Shown: in pieces, positions 34,141 to 46,600 of the stretch | Layout: every line of letters starts with the position of its first letter | How positions within the stretch are numbered: position 1 is the stretch's first letter | Assembly (NCBI RefSeq): GCF_026212465.1 | Contig: NC_080049.1 | Span: 35,322,885-35,386,884 of the forward strand | DNA: 64,000 nucleotides | Direction of reading: 5' to 3' | Origin: Amaranthus tricolor | Lineage: Eukaryota; Streptophyta; Magnoliopsida; Caryophyllales; Amaranthaceae | Position numbers and translations under genes: made by a program | The notes under the pieces: generated by a model | Database searches by the model: none | Told to the model about the DNA's origin: nothing | Seen by the model: only the letters and a program-made list of their open reading frames with translations

Positions 34141-35662
34141 CGGGAAAATTGTGAGTGACGTCAGTAGTTTGTTAGATTAGTTATAGGATATTTTCTTAGT
34201 AAATAACATGAATGAAATAAATATACACAAAATTTATTTATTTGTTTGTTCTTTTATCGTTATTTCCAAGTACGTTTCTGAGATCGAATTACACTTAGTT
34301 GATACTTTTCTTAAGCCAACCTGTAATCCACAAAGTTTATTAAAAAAGGGCATTCAAGGTAAGATATTTTCACGTGTTATATGAAAGAGTATGACTAATT
34401 AATCAAGGACAAATTTATATTTGGATATGGGTGAAGTCTTCAATGATTCAAATCCAAGTTACATAGGGCCAATGTAGGCCTCCCTTGACCCATCATATAC
34501 CTTTGCTCATGTCTCAAATACATATTCATCCTACAGACAACACAAAAATCTTACCAAAAACTAATAGTTTTATTTTGATCGCGATATTTACATTCCTAAA
34601 AGTTGTGTATATGAATTTGTGACTTCTAATTATTAGTGACAATTTATTTTTTCCAAAAAAGTTTTGAGTAAAGCTTTCAAACACTTAAATAGCAAATTAT
34701 TAAATGTTAAACTTAACACTTTAATGCTCAAATCATAAAATGTTAAAAGTAATTGCTTTTATATTGTTGAATAAATGCTGAGGATATGAGAAGATTAGTT
34801 GAAAAACAAACTCATAATCTAATATGAGAAAAAGAAATATTTATTTTAATTATGACAAAATTCATCTGATATTAATAAGAAAAGAAGAGTTGAAGAGCCA
34901 AATGAAGAAACTTCAAATTTTGGTAAACATGCAATACACTAGTTGCCAGTGTCAATTTTCAAAGTTAATGTTTTATTATTCATCAAAAAATTTTGAGATA
35001 ATTTATTCATTTAATACTAAATATATAGGATAAAATGTAAATTATATTTAAAAAAATTCTTTCTTATTTGGTTTTAAGAGCCTGTTTGGTTGTTGACAGT
35101 AAATATTGGCAATGCGAAAGATTTGTAAAAGTACCATGTTATTCCCATGGTGATAAAACTTTAGATCATAAAAATTTTTTTTATTTAAATTTTTTCTTTA
35201 CTATTTAATACCACATTTCAAATTAATGCACTGAAATCAATTTTATAAAAGAATAAAATAACTAAAATAAAACAAATATAATCATTAAACCTATTAACAT
35301 ATTTTCCCGTTAAAATTAAGGTATCCATATAATTAGACAAAATAAAATGGCAATAGTTGCAAGAAACTCAAAAAAGGAACCAATTTTGGCCATTCCATAT
35401 GACAATGACTCAATGAGTAATTCCCAGTTGTTTTGGCGCCTTAAAAAAACTTTGCATCACTATTTACTGAGACATATCGTTATTATATTAACTTATTATG
35501 GTTTTAATGCCCAAAGAAAAAATAAAATAAACCCAACATTTTCACTCTTCATCTCTCCTTCCTTCTTTTCTGCAAAAACATCATCAAATTCAAAGGATTT
35601 AGAACTTTCTCTCACCTTCTTTCTCTCTCGACCATCATCTTCATTCTAACCCATCATTACCA
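34141..35662. other. Divergent upstream region of FLA (-) and SufE (+)
   Basis: AT-rich, no gene. The pyrimidine-rich 35540-35660 segment (CTCTCCTTCCTTC and similar) is a plausible SufE 5' leader. Confidence 0.5.
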
Positions 35663-38493
35663 ATGATTTTCACAACAAAAATTCCATCGTTCCCATCTTT
35701 CGTTTGCCCTTGTTCTTCTTACACAAACCCTCCTAATAATTTCAATGACCCACCTCTTAAATCCCCTCTTTTTTCCCTTAAACCCTTAAAATTTTCATAT
35801 TTCCCCATCAAAATCTCTAATCCCCATAAAAATTCTGCCTTAAAATTCAAATCATTTTGCCTATTAAATTCAAACCCAGATGGAAATTTCGATAATCCAT
35901 CCATTTCTTCATCTGGGCTTGTTTCTACTAGGCTATCGAAGCTGGTTTCTGAGTTTAGGTCGCTTCCGGAACCGATTGATAGGGTTAAGAGGCTTCTAGA
36001 TTACGCCTCTGGTCTTCCCCAAATTGGTGAGTCGACGCGGTTGCCGGAGAACCGAGTTCCGGGCTGTGCTGCACTGGTGTGGTTGAATGTTTGGATGGAT
36101 GAAATGGGAAGAATGAGATTTGGGGCGGATAGTGATTCCGAAATTACCAAAGGATTTTGTTCTTGTTTGATCTTTTTGCTTGATGGTGCTTTCCCAGAAG
36201 ATGTGTTGAAGGTATGATGAATTTTAAATTATTTTTCTTCCTTGCTTTTTTGAATTTTTTTGGCGTTGTTAAAGGTAATATAGTTTTGTTCAATTTTTTA
36301 TGTTTTAGTGCATATTTATTTGATGGAGCAATTATTACCTCTATTTAATATTGATGTGGAAATCTTTTGCTTTATTGGTTGAATTAAGATTTTGTAACCT
36401 TTTCAAATTATTACTTAATATTTTGTATTAGGGATTTCAATTTCCTCTTAACTCTTGCAAGGATTCTCCTTAGCCACACACAATAATGCCAAATCGTTAA
36501 TCTAAAAAAATTAGGGTTGGCTCCAATAGATCATTTCAAGTGGTTCTGTAAATGGATTCTTTTTCTCCATTCATTCTAATTTTCAACCAAAATAAAAAAG
36601 TAGATTTTGTAACTTTTGATTATGGACCCTTGAATCAGCAATCACAAACATGAAAAAGAATATTTTTAGGGGGAGGTGGGATGTTGGGTTGCATATGCAT
36701 TTAGCTATCCTATAAGAAAACTGTGTAATGGTTTGGTTGGTTGAGTATGTCATTGTACTTTTGAGCTACAATATCTCAAGATGCTTGAAGAATATCCTAG
36801 CTGACTTGAGATTAGCCTAATGCTTTGTTTTGATTTCATTTAAAAATTTCGAATTGAGTCAAATTTAATGTTTGCCACATCAATAAAATTTAATTTTGGA
36901 TTTGAGCCAATTTCATCATTGTAAATTGAGAATTTGATAATGACTTCCCAAACCTTGTTATTCTCAAATTTCTTTTTATGATTTTATAATCGAAATCTAT
37001 AATTTGAAATGAATTACTCGTTTTCAAACACAACCTAAAAGAATTACATCTTTGGAAAGAAGAAAACAAAGAGTGTTTCTTGGTTTGCATTCCAAAAGAA
37101 GGAAACTTGAGATTGTTATGTGCAATGAATGTTTGGACAATTGATTACTTCTTTGAAACATGCCTTACATATATAATTTCTAAGTTTGCTGTCTGAACAT
37201 CGAAGGTGGAAGCAGAGGACTTGGCTGACATGAACGTTGGCCTTCCAGTCCGTTCAAGAGTGAATAGTTGGCATAATGTGTTGATAAGTATGCAGGAGAG
37301 AACTAAGAGTTTCCTTGTAGAGAAAGACGAGGAAGTTGGCCAATTGGATACGTTAAATACTTTTCTTCCTATAGTTGTCCCTGCTGATAGTGTTGTTGCT
37401 AAAGGTAATCATTTTCGTAACTTTAAAGTTCCAAAATCTGCCCTTTGTTATGTTTGTCTTTCACGATCTTGCTAAATTTATGGATGTGAAATTCGATTTT
37501 GTTGTTGTGTGACTTAAATGTTCTCCTCCGAGGCTGAAAATAACCGTATAGAAGTATATGCAAAGTTGCTACTTGTAAGTTGCAACACCAATGAATTGAT
37601 TGGCAGTCAAAACGACTTTGATGTATTGGCTTGTACTTGATACTAGCAACCAACACATAGGTCTGCTTTAGAGGTGTTCAACGGGGGTCGACCCAATGGG
37701 TCAAGGGTTGGGTCCATTTTAGCGGGTCGGGTCAATACCCAACTTTGAGCAGACTCTGCTTATTTTTGTTTGGTTATCTAGTTTGCTCAAAGTTGCTTTG
37801 GAGAAATACCTAACCTTGGTATTAGCCCTGGACCCTTTACTTTAAACGCCACACTTGAACCACGAATCCAATCAAGTGGAAACTTTTCAAAGATTCTATT
37901 GCCCCACTCCCATCAAATGTTCTGAAATCTGATTGTAATTTGTTCAATCAACATTCCATTGCCCCAATACCATCAAATGGCTTCCCCTAGGCTTTCACAT
38001 TGGTGGATGTCGAAGAGGTTGGATGTATGTAAAAACAGATCGTTTTTGATTGGCTTTGATAACAAACATCATTTGCCAACTTCACTTAAATGAAAAGTGC
38101 ACATATGTAATGAGTTATTTAAATATATTGTTTAATAATTATATAAAAGTATCACACTCAACATCCAATTTATCACCATTAAATTGTACTCCTAGAAATA
38201 AGAGGGTCATTCTGGAACCGAGGGTCTCCAAGCTACGACCTCCTTATCTCTTTAAATAAGGGTACATTCTTCCATCATCCAACCCTCCCTAGACCCTGAT
38301 CATTGCTTTTATGAGCGAGATTTACTGATTATGATGGTGATGACGATGAAACGAGAGGGTGTAATATTGAAAACTGAATGTATCTTATAAAGTTTTTAGT
38401 TCTTAAAATTTACAGTGTTATCCATATTTTTCTTGACTGACATCCCATATCTGTCCTGAACGCTTAACTGCAGGGAAGGTTTGTGTACCGTAA
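35663..38493 (+). CDS. Chloroplast SufE-like sulfur acceptor, 3 exons
   Basis: Exons 35663-36211, 37206-37404 and 38474-38493 join in frame to 255 residues. The first ~80 residues are Ser/Pro/Lys-rich, with almost no acidic residues at the start, fitting a plastid transit peptide. The SufE domain follows: RSLPEPIDRVKRLLDYASGL, then PENRVPGCAALVWLNV with the sulfur-accepting Cys135, DSEITKGFCSCLIFLLDGA, and in exon 2 DMNVGLPVRSRVNSWHN and VLISMQERTK. SufE binds a cysteine desulfurase (NFS2) and takes persulfide for Fe-S assembly. There is no C-terminal BolA domain as in Arabidopsis SUFE1 and no quinolinate synthase fusion as in SUFE3, so it is closest in layout to SUFE2. Exon 3 encodes only the last few residues and is the least certain part. 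Confidence 0.85.
37671..37755 (+). repeat. Isolated hAT terminus in SufE intron 2
   Basis: TAGAGGTGTTCAACGGGGGT followed by GGGTCGACCC/GGGTCGGGTC-like repeats resembles the hAT ends elsewhere in this window. No opposite end was found within the intron. Confidence 0.45.
38220..38345 (+). repeat. RTE LINE/SINE 3' tail in SufE intron 2
   Basis: Contains CCCTCCCTAGACCCTGAT, a GAGCGAGATTTACTGATTAT segment and a terminal (GATGRT)n run, the same layout as the tail of the LINE at 21601. Probably a short 5'-truncated copy. Confidence 0.5.
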
Positions 38494-38725
38494 TCATTGA
38501 TAAAATGACTAAGAAGAGAAGGTTGTTCACACATAAACCTTGTGAAACTATAAAGGCAGTCTTAGTTAACTGTTCGATTATCCTGGGAGGAGCTGATGTT
38601 TGTGTAAGTAATCATGATTAGTGTAGATCTAATCAGAAGCAAGTTGTTTTGATCTGATTCTGATGTATTTTAGGTTTAGAAGATGTATACATTGTACTAT
38701 GATCATAGATTGTAAATTGACAGGA

Positions 38726-40639
38726 TGTTTTCATACTTGTCTTTGCATCTTATTCATATTTTATCCCCGTTATTTGGCTTTATTGTATTGGGATTTTGCA
38801 TAATTATGCTTGTTTTATTTGGGATTTTACACTTGGATGGATATTTTGGTGTTTTTGTGCATTTTAGGTAATATTCAACAAAATCGATCACAAACCAAGT
38901 ACATTTGGCGCATACAATACTCACTTAACTTCAAAAGCTCAAGTAATCAAAGCTTTGATGACCCAAGTCAAGAAAATAAGGCCAAAAGGAGCTCAAGTAG
39001 AAATTTCTAAGCCCACTCGGCCAAAACTGGGTTGAGTCAAACTTGCTTGAACATAAAAAAGACCTGTATTAGAAATAGAAGCTTAGCAGGACCATCCTGA
39101 AGGCCGCTCGACCCGAGCCAATACCCGATCAAGCGATATTGGCTCGGGTCGAGCGAAAGTACTATTCACTTCCAGTAGCTTTAGAATGTCGACAAAAGCA
39201 TTTTCAATGGGTCGAGCAAGCTCGCTCAGTCGAGCGGAGCCTTTTTTAGTGACTGCACTGTTTTTAAAGATTTTGACCTGTGCACCTGATGCTTGCTCGA
39301 CAGGTCGAGTGATTTGGGCGGTCAGAAATAATTACTCTTTTAAAAGCTATTGATTAGATGCCCTACCCATTTCTTATGCCTCTCATACTCTACTGCTCCA
39401 TCACCCCTAATTGCCACTCATCTATAGTCTACCTATCTCACACATAGGGTGGTGGAGAAATCATGAAGCCACCACCCACCACTTGTCCTCCCTCCTATAA
39501 ATAGAGAAAAAGAAGGCTCAAGCAAATCATCCAATCCTTCTACTACTCATTTTTCTGTACTTCAAGCTTTCTTTGGTATTTGTTAGTTTTAAACTTTCTT
39601 ATGTACTTTCCATGATTCTAGTCATGTATTTTTAAATGCATTTTTCTACTCAAACACTTATTAGATAGCTCAAGCTTTTGATTTATCATTGAAGATCATT
39701 TGATACATTAATGTAATTGAGATTAAGTTAATTCTATTGAAGCATTTCATTAAGCATTTGAATTGCAATTGAAGCTTTATGGAGTTTATTATTGGTATTC
39801 ATTAATTCTTCATTTGATTTTCTTTCTTGGATTGAATTTCAAGCTAGTTTTTCCTATTCTCTACACTTTATTGCTTTTGATTTTGTTGTTATTTATCATG
39901 AATTCAATGTCTTTAGTTACGTTCAATTTCAATATGAGTGAGTAGTTCAATTTGGCTTAGGTTAGGTATTACCACCATGTATGTAGTCTAAATTGCTTTC
40001 TTTACCTTTGGCTTGGTTATGTTGTTTATGGTTTGAGATGAATTTTGCTATTATTGTAGTGTCATTGGATTGAGGGAGAGAGTCGATTTCTAATGATAGT
40101 CTATGCTTGAAAATTGAATTATCTCCATGAGAATAGGTAGATTTTTTGATTGGAAATGATGAATGTGTGCTCCATGTCTTAAAATATGCTTAGCTCCATG
40201 AGAATAGGTAGTTGAGTATGTTTTAGGAAGCTTTTGTTCCTCGAGAGAGAACATTAGTATCCAAGATGCGTTCTTCCCCATAATCCATATTCATGACCTT
40301 AGGTTGAAGATTAGTAAATACTACTTTGGTGAGAAAGTCTAGCATTTGCCTCTTCATCATCATATTACCTTTTGATATGTTTGTATTGCCTTTGATCTTA
40401 TATTCTTGGTTATTAGCATCTTTACTTGTCTTATACTTTGTTTTAGCTTTAGTCTTTATTTGCTTGTTTTAGTTAATTACACCAACAATCATCTATATAT
40501 ACATTGTTGAACCAACTAATTGATTGAGAATCCCTTGATATACACCCCACCCCCTGTGGATTCGACCCGTACTTGCCGACGTACTACGCTACGCCGTGCA
40601 CTTGTGGTATTACTATTGAAGGACGTAAAGTCCCGATCA
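38726..40639 (+). mobile_element. Ty3/gypsy LTR relic with adjoining PBS region
   Basis: The 3' part has the CCCCTGTGGATTCGACCCGT ... TTGCCGACG ... GGACGTAAAGTCCCGATCA sequence typical of the end of long plant gypsy LTRs. It is followed by a worn tract (GACTGTTATGGGGAAAATTG) resembling the usual PBS-proximal stretch. The 5' part (TGTTTTCATACTTG..., with TTTGGGATTTTACACTTGGA) looks like the LTR start. No internal coding region, second LTR or target duplication was found, so the left boundary is an estimate. Confidence 0.5.
39105..39155. repeat. Perfect 19-bp inverted repeat (hairpin) in the gypsy LTR
   Basis: CGCTCGACCCGAGCCAATA at 39105-39123 is exactly mirrored at 39137-39155 with a 13-base loop. 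Related GTCGAGC motifs recur up to 39310. Confidence 0.9.
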
Positions 40640-41111
40640 GCTCACGCTACCGACTGTTATGGGGAAAATTGTATTTTGGTGTTGAATAAATCGTATTTTA
40701 ATTGGAGGGGATTTGGAGTTTTGGGTTGATTTTGTATGTTGTAATAATTCCATTTTCTTCTGCAATGGAAGCTATGAAGTCATAATGTGCAATTTCTGAG
40801 AAAAAGGGATCAAAAACACTTCAGCCTAGTGATCTAAACTATCCTTTTTTCTGTCATATTTGATGCTTTTTAAAAAAAGGAAAGACTAATGTAGGAACTC
40901 CTAAGATTGGTTACAACTTACAAGATCTTTATGTTAGTGTTAAATCCAAAGTTTTGAGTTTTCATAAACTGGTGGAGAAGCAGAAGATGTTTTTTCTTAA
41001 AGTCTAATCTCAAGTCTTATATATAAGTCTCATAATTTCTATAATTCTATTTCCATCAACCAAACATCCGCTAGAGTATAACTTATAAGGTGAGTCTTAT
41101 TGGGTCATCAA
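40640..41111. other. Intergenic stretch, nothing recognised
   Basis: Worn retroelement leader at the left, then AT-rich sequence without coding frames. Confidence 0.4.
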
Positions 41112-41526
41112 TAGGGTGTTCTCCATTTTGAGCCCTTATTTTGTCGTTTTTAGAAAGGCTTTGTAAGGGTCAGGCCAAAAACAAGTCTGGTCAAAAACAA
41201 GCTCTATTATAATTAAAATAAAACGGACAATAAAAGAGCTAATAAACGATTCTTTTTAAATAGTATAATTAATGGATAATTTAATATTATAAATGACAAT
41301 GTCGATGGAGATTATTAATATTTTTTCAATTTATATAAATGATAACTTAAATGTTATAAATTGATAATTGAGGATTAAAATAAATTTTCGTAATAAAAAT
41401 GAGTTGGATTTGGCCGGGCTGCGCTCCCATTTAAAGACCATATTAAGTTTAAAGGATCATTATCCAACCTAATTCATTTTTACTTAAACTTGGCCCAACT
41501 CTTATCTGACTCATTGAACAGCCCTA
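41112..41526. mobile_element. hAT MITE, older copy of the 48.6-kb family
   Basis: Starts TAGGGTGTTCTCCATTTTGA and ends CATTGAACAGCCCTA. It shares with 48586-49014 the order TTTTGAGCCCTTATT, AAGGCTTTGTAAGGGTC, ATAAATGACAATGTCGATGG and TATTTTTTCAATTTAT. Flanking 8-mers GTCATCAA and GTTATGAT are only partly alike, so the target duplication has decayed. Confidence 0.75.
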
Positions 41527-41730
41527 GTTATGATGAATCTTACTACTCCTTTAGATCATTGATTCAACTCGTAATAATCATGGCAGGGTTGAGGGAGTGG
41601 ATGTGTTGGGGTCTGGGCAGTGGGCACGGGTTAGGGCAGGGGTTAAGGTGGGGGAAGGAGGAAAGCCGTATAGGGGAGGTTTAAGTTTGTTTTAATACTT
41701 CATATCTTTTCAATTTTTTAAAACTGGAGA

Positions 41731-42125
41731 TGTTAAATATATAAGTGCTAGTTAGTTGTTGTTGATCTCTCAGTCCAAAGCAAATTCCTGACAGTGATGT
41801 GCACAACAAGAGCAGAAAGGTTTAGCAAGCAGCAGAGAAGTCAGTAAGCCACAAGATTTTAGCACAACATCATTGGTCCGTGTCTTCCTTAATCAAGGTT
41901 GTACAGCTGGCTCTCATCTAATGGTCCAAGTTAAATAGATTAGGATTAAGGGTAGTTAGTTAGTTATAACTGTATCAAGAAGTTGTTATAACAATCTTGT
42001 TTTTCTTCTGTTTCTTGTATTACACATCGTATATATACAGAAGGATGTGTGTGCTTTCACTTGTACTTCTACAATTCAATCAATACAATTTCTATTCCTT
42101 TGTATCTTTTGCATGGTTTCTAACA
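41731..42125 (+). mobile_element. Solo LTR (395 bp), probably copia, exact 5-bp TSD
   Basis: Starts TGTTAAATAT and ends GGTTTCTAACA, a TGTTA/TAACA terminal repeat. GGAGA is exact on both sides (41726-41730, 42126-42130). A TATA-like GTATATATACAG near 42030 and a T-rich end fit LTR transcription signals in plus orientation. No internal domain remains. Confidence 0.85.
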
Positions 42126-42130
42126 GGAGA

Positions 42131-43624
42131 TGACCTGTTTAATGGATTGTAACCTTAAGCTAAGTATGTTGTGAGCTTATTTACTTCCAAAGTTGAAATT
42201 ATTAAAAATTAATTAAAAGCTAATATTATATTTAAGAGATAGATAAAACTGCAGATTATTAATATCATTTTGAATTATTTGTGAATTATAGGATTGAAAA
42301 TTTAGTTTTTTCAAATTAAAACTTTAATGTTTTTAAGTGAATTATAGCTACCAAAAAGTATCGGTCTTTTGGAGATAAATTCAGTGCGTGTATTTCTTCT
42401 TATCCTCTCCATGGAGGGGGCACGAGTATGATTTATCCGCTATCCTCCTTATCGCAACTCTAAGTTGTGAGGGATAATGAGTTGTTGACTCTCTATAGCT
42501 ACCACAATATTAGTGTCTTCAGTGTACAAGCCAAATAATAAAATTTCGATCATTTTAGTAGTTGAAATTTTAAGTAAAATGATCAATACTGTGATGGCTG
42601 TAATTTTAAAAAATAAGATCAAACCAAATTTGCAAAAAACCTAAAATATAAGGTTGTAATTTATATATTATTCTATTAATTCCCAATATTTCAATCATCT
42701 CTAGTCTCAAATTGAGCCCAACTTCTTTTTACTTACTTGTATTACAAAAAAGCAGCAAAATTCATTATCAAATTTATAGGTGAACGCTTTTCTTCACGCT
42801 AACGGATAGTAAACTAAAAGTCTTTTCTACTCCTATTCACTTTCTTTATTCGAATCCCTAGCTCAAACAAAACCAAATTTTATTTTTTCCAACAATTCAA
42901 TACAACATCAACCAATAAAGACCCAACCATTATATAAAAAATAAAATATTTATTATATACGTGAATTATTTTAAAATCTTAAAATTGCGATATATTAGTA
43001 GAAATATCTTTGTTTCACCGACTACTTTCATAATTAACTTATTGTTTTTAAGCAATTCAATATATTATTTGAATTGTAATCGTCTTTAATTACATATAAT
43101 TAGATATTAAAAGAAATAAAATTATAAAAAAGTGTATTAAGACACAAATAAAATTCTATTTGACAATACTTTTATAATCACTAGTCACTAGAGAGTAAAA
43201 TAAGAGTGGCAAGTCTGCAAACTATTTTTTTATTATAAGGTATAGGAGAAGATTTTTTCTTAAAGGATAAAGAAAAGAGAAAATTAAGGAAAATAAAACC
43301 AATAACTTATCTTTTTTTCAATTGACATAATATCTAATCCTTAATAAAATTTTTAATTAGAGTAATATTTAAAAAAATCTTCTATAATTAGAGTAATATA
43401 AAAAAAAAATCTATAACTAATAAACCTAACGAATAAAATATTTGAAGTTTGAATTGAAAAGGTATTTTGCAAATTTTCTTTCTAAAAAAATTGCCACTTT
43501 ACCCTTATTCATATATCTATTTTCCCAACCCACATTCTTCTTCATCTTCTTCACACACATATTTTTAGATCTTTCAAAATTCCAAACAGCTTCCCACCAT
43601 TGACATTGTTATCTGATATCTCCC
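42131..43624. other. Upstream region of eIF4B, no other gene
   Basis: AT-rich noncoding DNA. The segment 43530-43560 (TTCTTCTTCATCTTCTTC) is the likely 5' leader of eIF4B. Confidence 0.5.
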
Positions 43625-46600
43625 ATGTCGAAACCTTGGGGTGGCATCGGCTCATGGGCAGCCGAAGCCGAGCGAGAAGAAGCCGAGGAGAAACAATATG
43701 CAAGTAATGCAACCACTGCAAACCCTCAAAGCTTCCCATCTCTCAAAGAATCCGTTTCTTCAAAACCCAAGAAGAAAAAGATGTCACTTTATGAGTTTGC
43801 TTCAATACCTTCTTCATCCGGATCTACCCGTTTAACTCCCAATGAAATGCTTCAGTTACCCACTGCTCCTAAACCCCGTTCTCCTGATGAATATTCTGGT
43901 GGGCCCCGTTTAGGAGGTGGGTTTTCTAATTACGGTGATGATCGTAGACCTACTCGTCGCGGATTTGATGATGATCGAAAGCCGAGACGAGGGGATTTTG
44001 ATTCTATGCCTCCTCCGCCTTCTCGGGCTGATGAGGTTGATAATTGGGCTTCAATGAAGAAAAATGTTTCAATGGAGGTACCAAGTAGTGGTGGAAGTAG
44101 GTATGGGGCCTTGGGTGGTGGGTCTAGGGCTGATGAAGTTGATAATTGGAGTTTTGGGAAGAAATTGAATCCGGGTCCGGTTATGGGTGAAGGAGGTAGT
44201 GGGAGACTGAATAGTTTTGGGTCAGGGTTTCGTGATTCGGTTTCGGATTGGAGGAGAGGGGGAGGCGGGGAAAGGGAAATTGGGTTGGGTCGGCCCAAAT
44301 TGGTGCTGGATCCTCCAACTGGGGAAGAGGGTGTGAAGATGGTGTATAAGGTGAATCCGTTTGGGGTAGCGAGGCCTAGAGAGGAAGTATTGGCTGAGAA
44401 AGGGTTGGATTGGAAGAAATTGGATTCGGAAATTGAGGCTAAGAAAGTTTTGAGTAGTAGTGGAAGCAGGCCCACTAGTTCACAAGGGAGTCGACCCACG
44501 AGCTCACAGAGTAATCGGTCCGAGAGTGTTGGTGGTGTTGTGGAGGTGAAAAGTAGACCAAAGGTGAATCCTTTTGGAGATGCTAAGCCTAGGGAGGTTT
44601 TGTTGGAAGAAAAGGGTTTGGATTGGAGGAAGATTGATCTTGATTTAGATCATCGTCGTATCGATAGGTATATTAATTATGGTCTTGATTTTGTTGTGTA
44701 TTTATTAGTGCTGAATGAATGAAAGCGTTATTATCATATTTTTGCAGTTCCTTTTTGGTAGTTTTGCACTTTTGCTCAAGTTTTTTGTTGGTTTTTACTG
44801 ATTAATGCTATGTTTGGACGAAAGAAATGAGGGTAAAGGAAAGGGAGGGAAATGGAGGTATTGTACTTCTCTAATTCGGTTAAAATAGGAGGGGAGGGAA
44901 ATGGAGGGAAGAAAATTGGAGAGTAGAACTCCTTCACATTTTGTACAAAACAAATGAATCCGAAATTGGAAAAATTTAGAATGAAAACACACCAATCTTC
45001 CCTCCCCTCTCCTCCCCTACTTTCCGATTTAAATTGTAATCCAAACATTGTGTGAATGCGTGAGCTCCAAAACCTGAGTGGTTAATCAAAGGGAAGTTTT
45101 GTGGTCTTTATTTTGATAAATGTATGAATTTTTACATTGCTTATGTGAAGTTTTGAGCAGCATTGTACCCACAGTAGGTAATTAGGTCTCCTTCAACAGA
45201 ACAGACTACTTGTGAAGAAATATAAATTAGTTTCATACTTCCATTTATTCAAATTATTTGTTCAAATGTTGATGCTCTTTTGTCATTTGTGTTGATTATT
45301 TTGTCATTGATTGAAACATGGAAGGGGTAATATTGTTGAATTGGAGCTAAACCATGGTGCTGCTTTTAGAACCTGCTGTTCTATCCGTGCAAGGGTGAGT
45401 TTTTACTGTTAGTTCTTTGAGGCCCTTGGCTAATTAGCTCATTGTAGAATTACCCTAGCAGTGTTAGCCTCGTTCTTGCGCCAACTGTTGGTTTTATTTA
45501 AGCTCTTTTAGACTGTAGTAGTAGGTAGCTATGTAGGATTACAATATCTTAAGAAGCTTTTTCACTTCTGATGAGACTTCATTGGTGCACCTCTTGGACA
45601 TCCCCCTGGTGGTTTGAATTCGGATAATTTGGTTAAAAGTTGAAAATTTCCATTTTATGGCCACCCTCTACCTCTCTTAGTTCACTTCATTTGTTGCAAC
45701 CAATTACTCACCTAGTTAAAGAAAAACATCAATTAACCAGGAGTGTGTCAACATCTTCACTCAAATAGACTGGTGGTGAGGGAAGGAAATGATGCTAACA
45801 TTTAAAAATATTTTTTAGGTTGTTTGCAAATTGGTTTAGCCAGTTTTTGATTTGATATTGCTGGTTATAGCTAATCAATTTACTGAAAGTATTATGGTTT
45901 TTGGGTTAATTAGGTTCAAAGCTTTTTTTTTTTCTTCCCAACCTAATTGTGGCAGCACAAACTGTTGTCCTACTGAGAAATAGCATGGCTGTTTGTATAG
46001 GCTATGCTTCTAAGGTTATGCCATATGGATGACTGAAGGAGTGAAGGCCGATGATACTGATTCTTTTGCTGAGAGAAGTTGGTGCAAGGTTGAGCTCAAC
46101 ATAATAGAAAGAGAGCTAATGATAAGTGAATATATGTGATATGTTTGATGTATTACTCATATTTAATTAGAAAGGCAAAGGCAGCAAAGGAAACTCAGAG
46201 GGTTTGTTTAGTTGATTATTGTGGATGACAATTGATGAAATACTGTAAATTTTTTTGTGGGATTTTTGTGAAGAAAAAGGTTTGCAGCTAACCATCTTTC
46301 TTTTGTTTAAAGTGCAACTACTGTGATCTATTTTGCTTGATAAATTCATTTAGGACTTTTATGTTTCTGATCTGAGTAGAGTTTCATTCTGTTGCGTTTT
46401 TTGCTGTTGAGGTTTTGGAGTATTGTGAATAGTCTTGATTGTATTCTTTTCAACAAACTCATTGGCAGCATATGTAATCATGTGCAAATACTTCATAGCA
46501 ATGCTTTATGCTTATTGTGTTAAATTGAGCTTGTGCCGTTTATAGCTTCTACTAGTACTGTATTATGGCTTGCTCTTGGAACTTTAAACAGTTCTTGTCT

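Noticed and set aside
43930..44499. 189-codon minus-strand frame opposite eIF4B
   Set aside because: Shadow of the Gly/Arg/Ser-rich eIF4B coding strand, no independent support.
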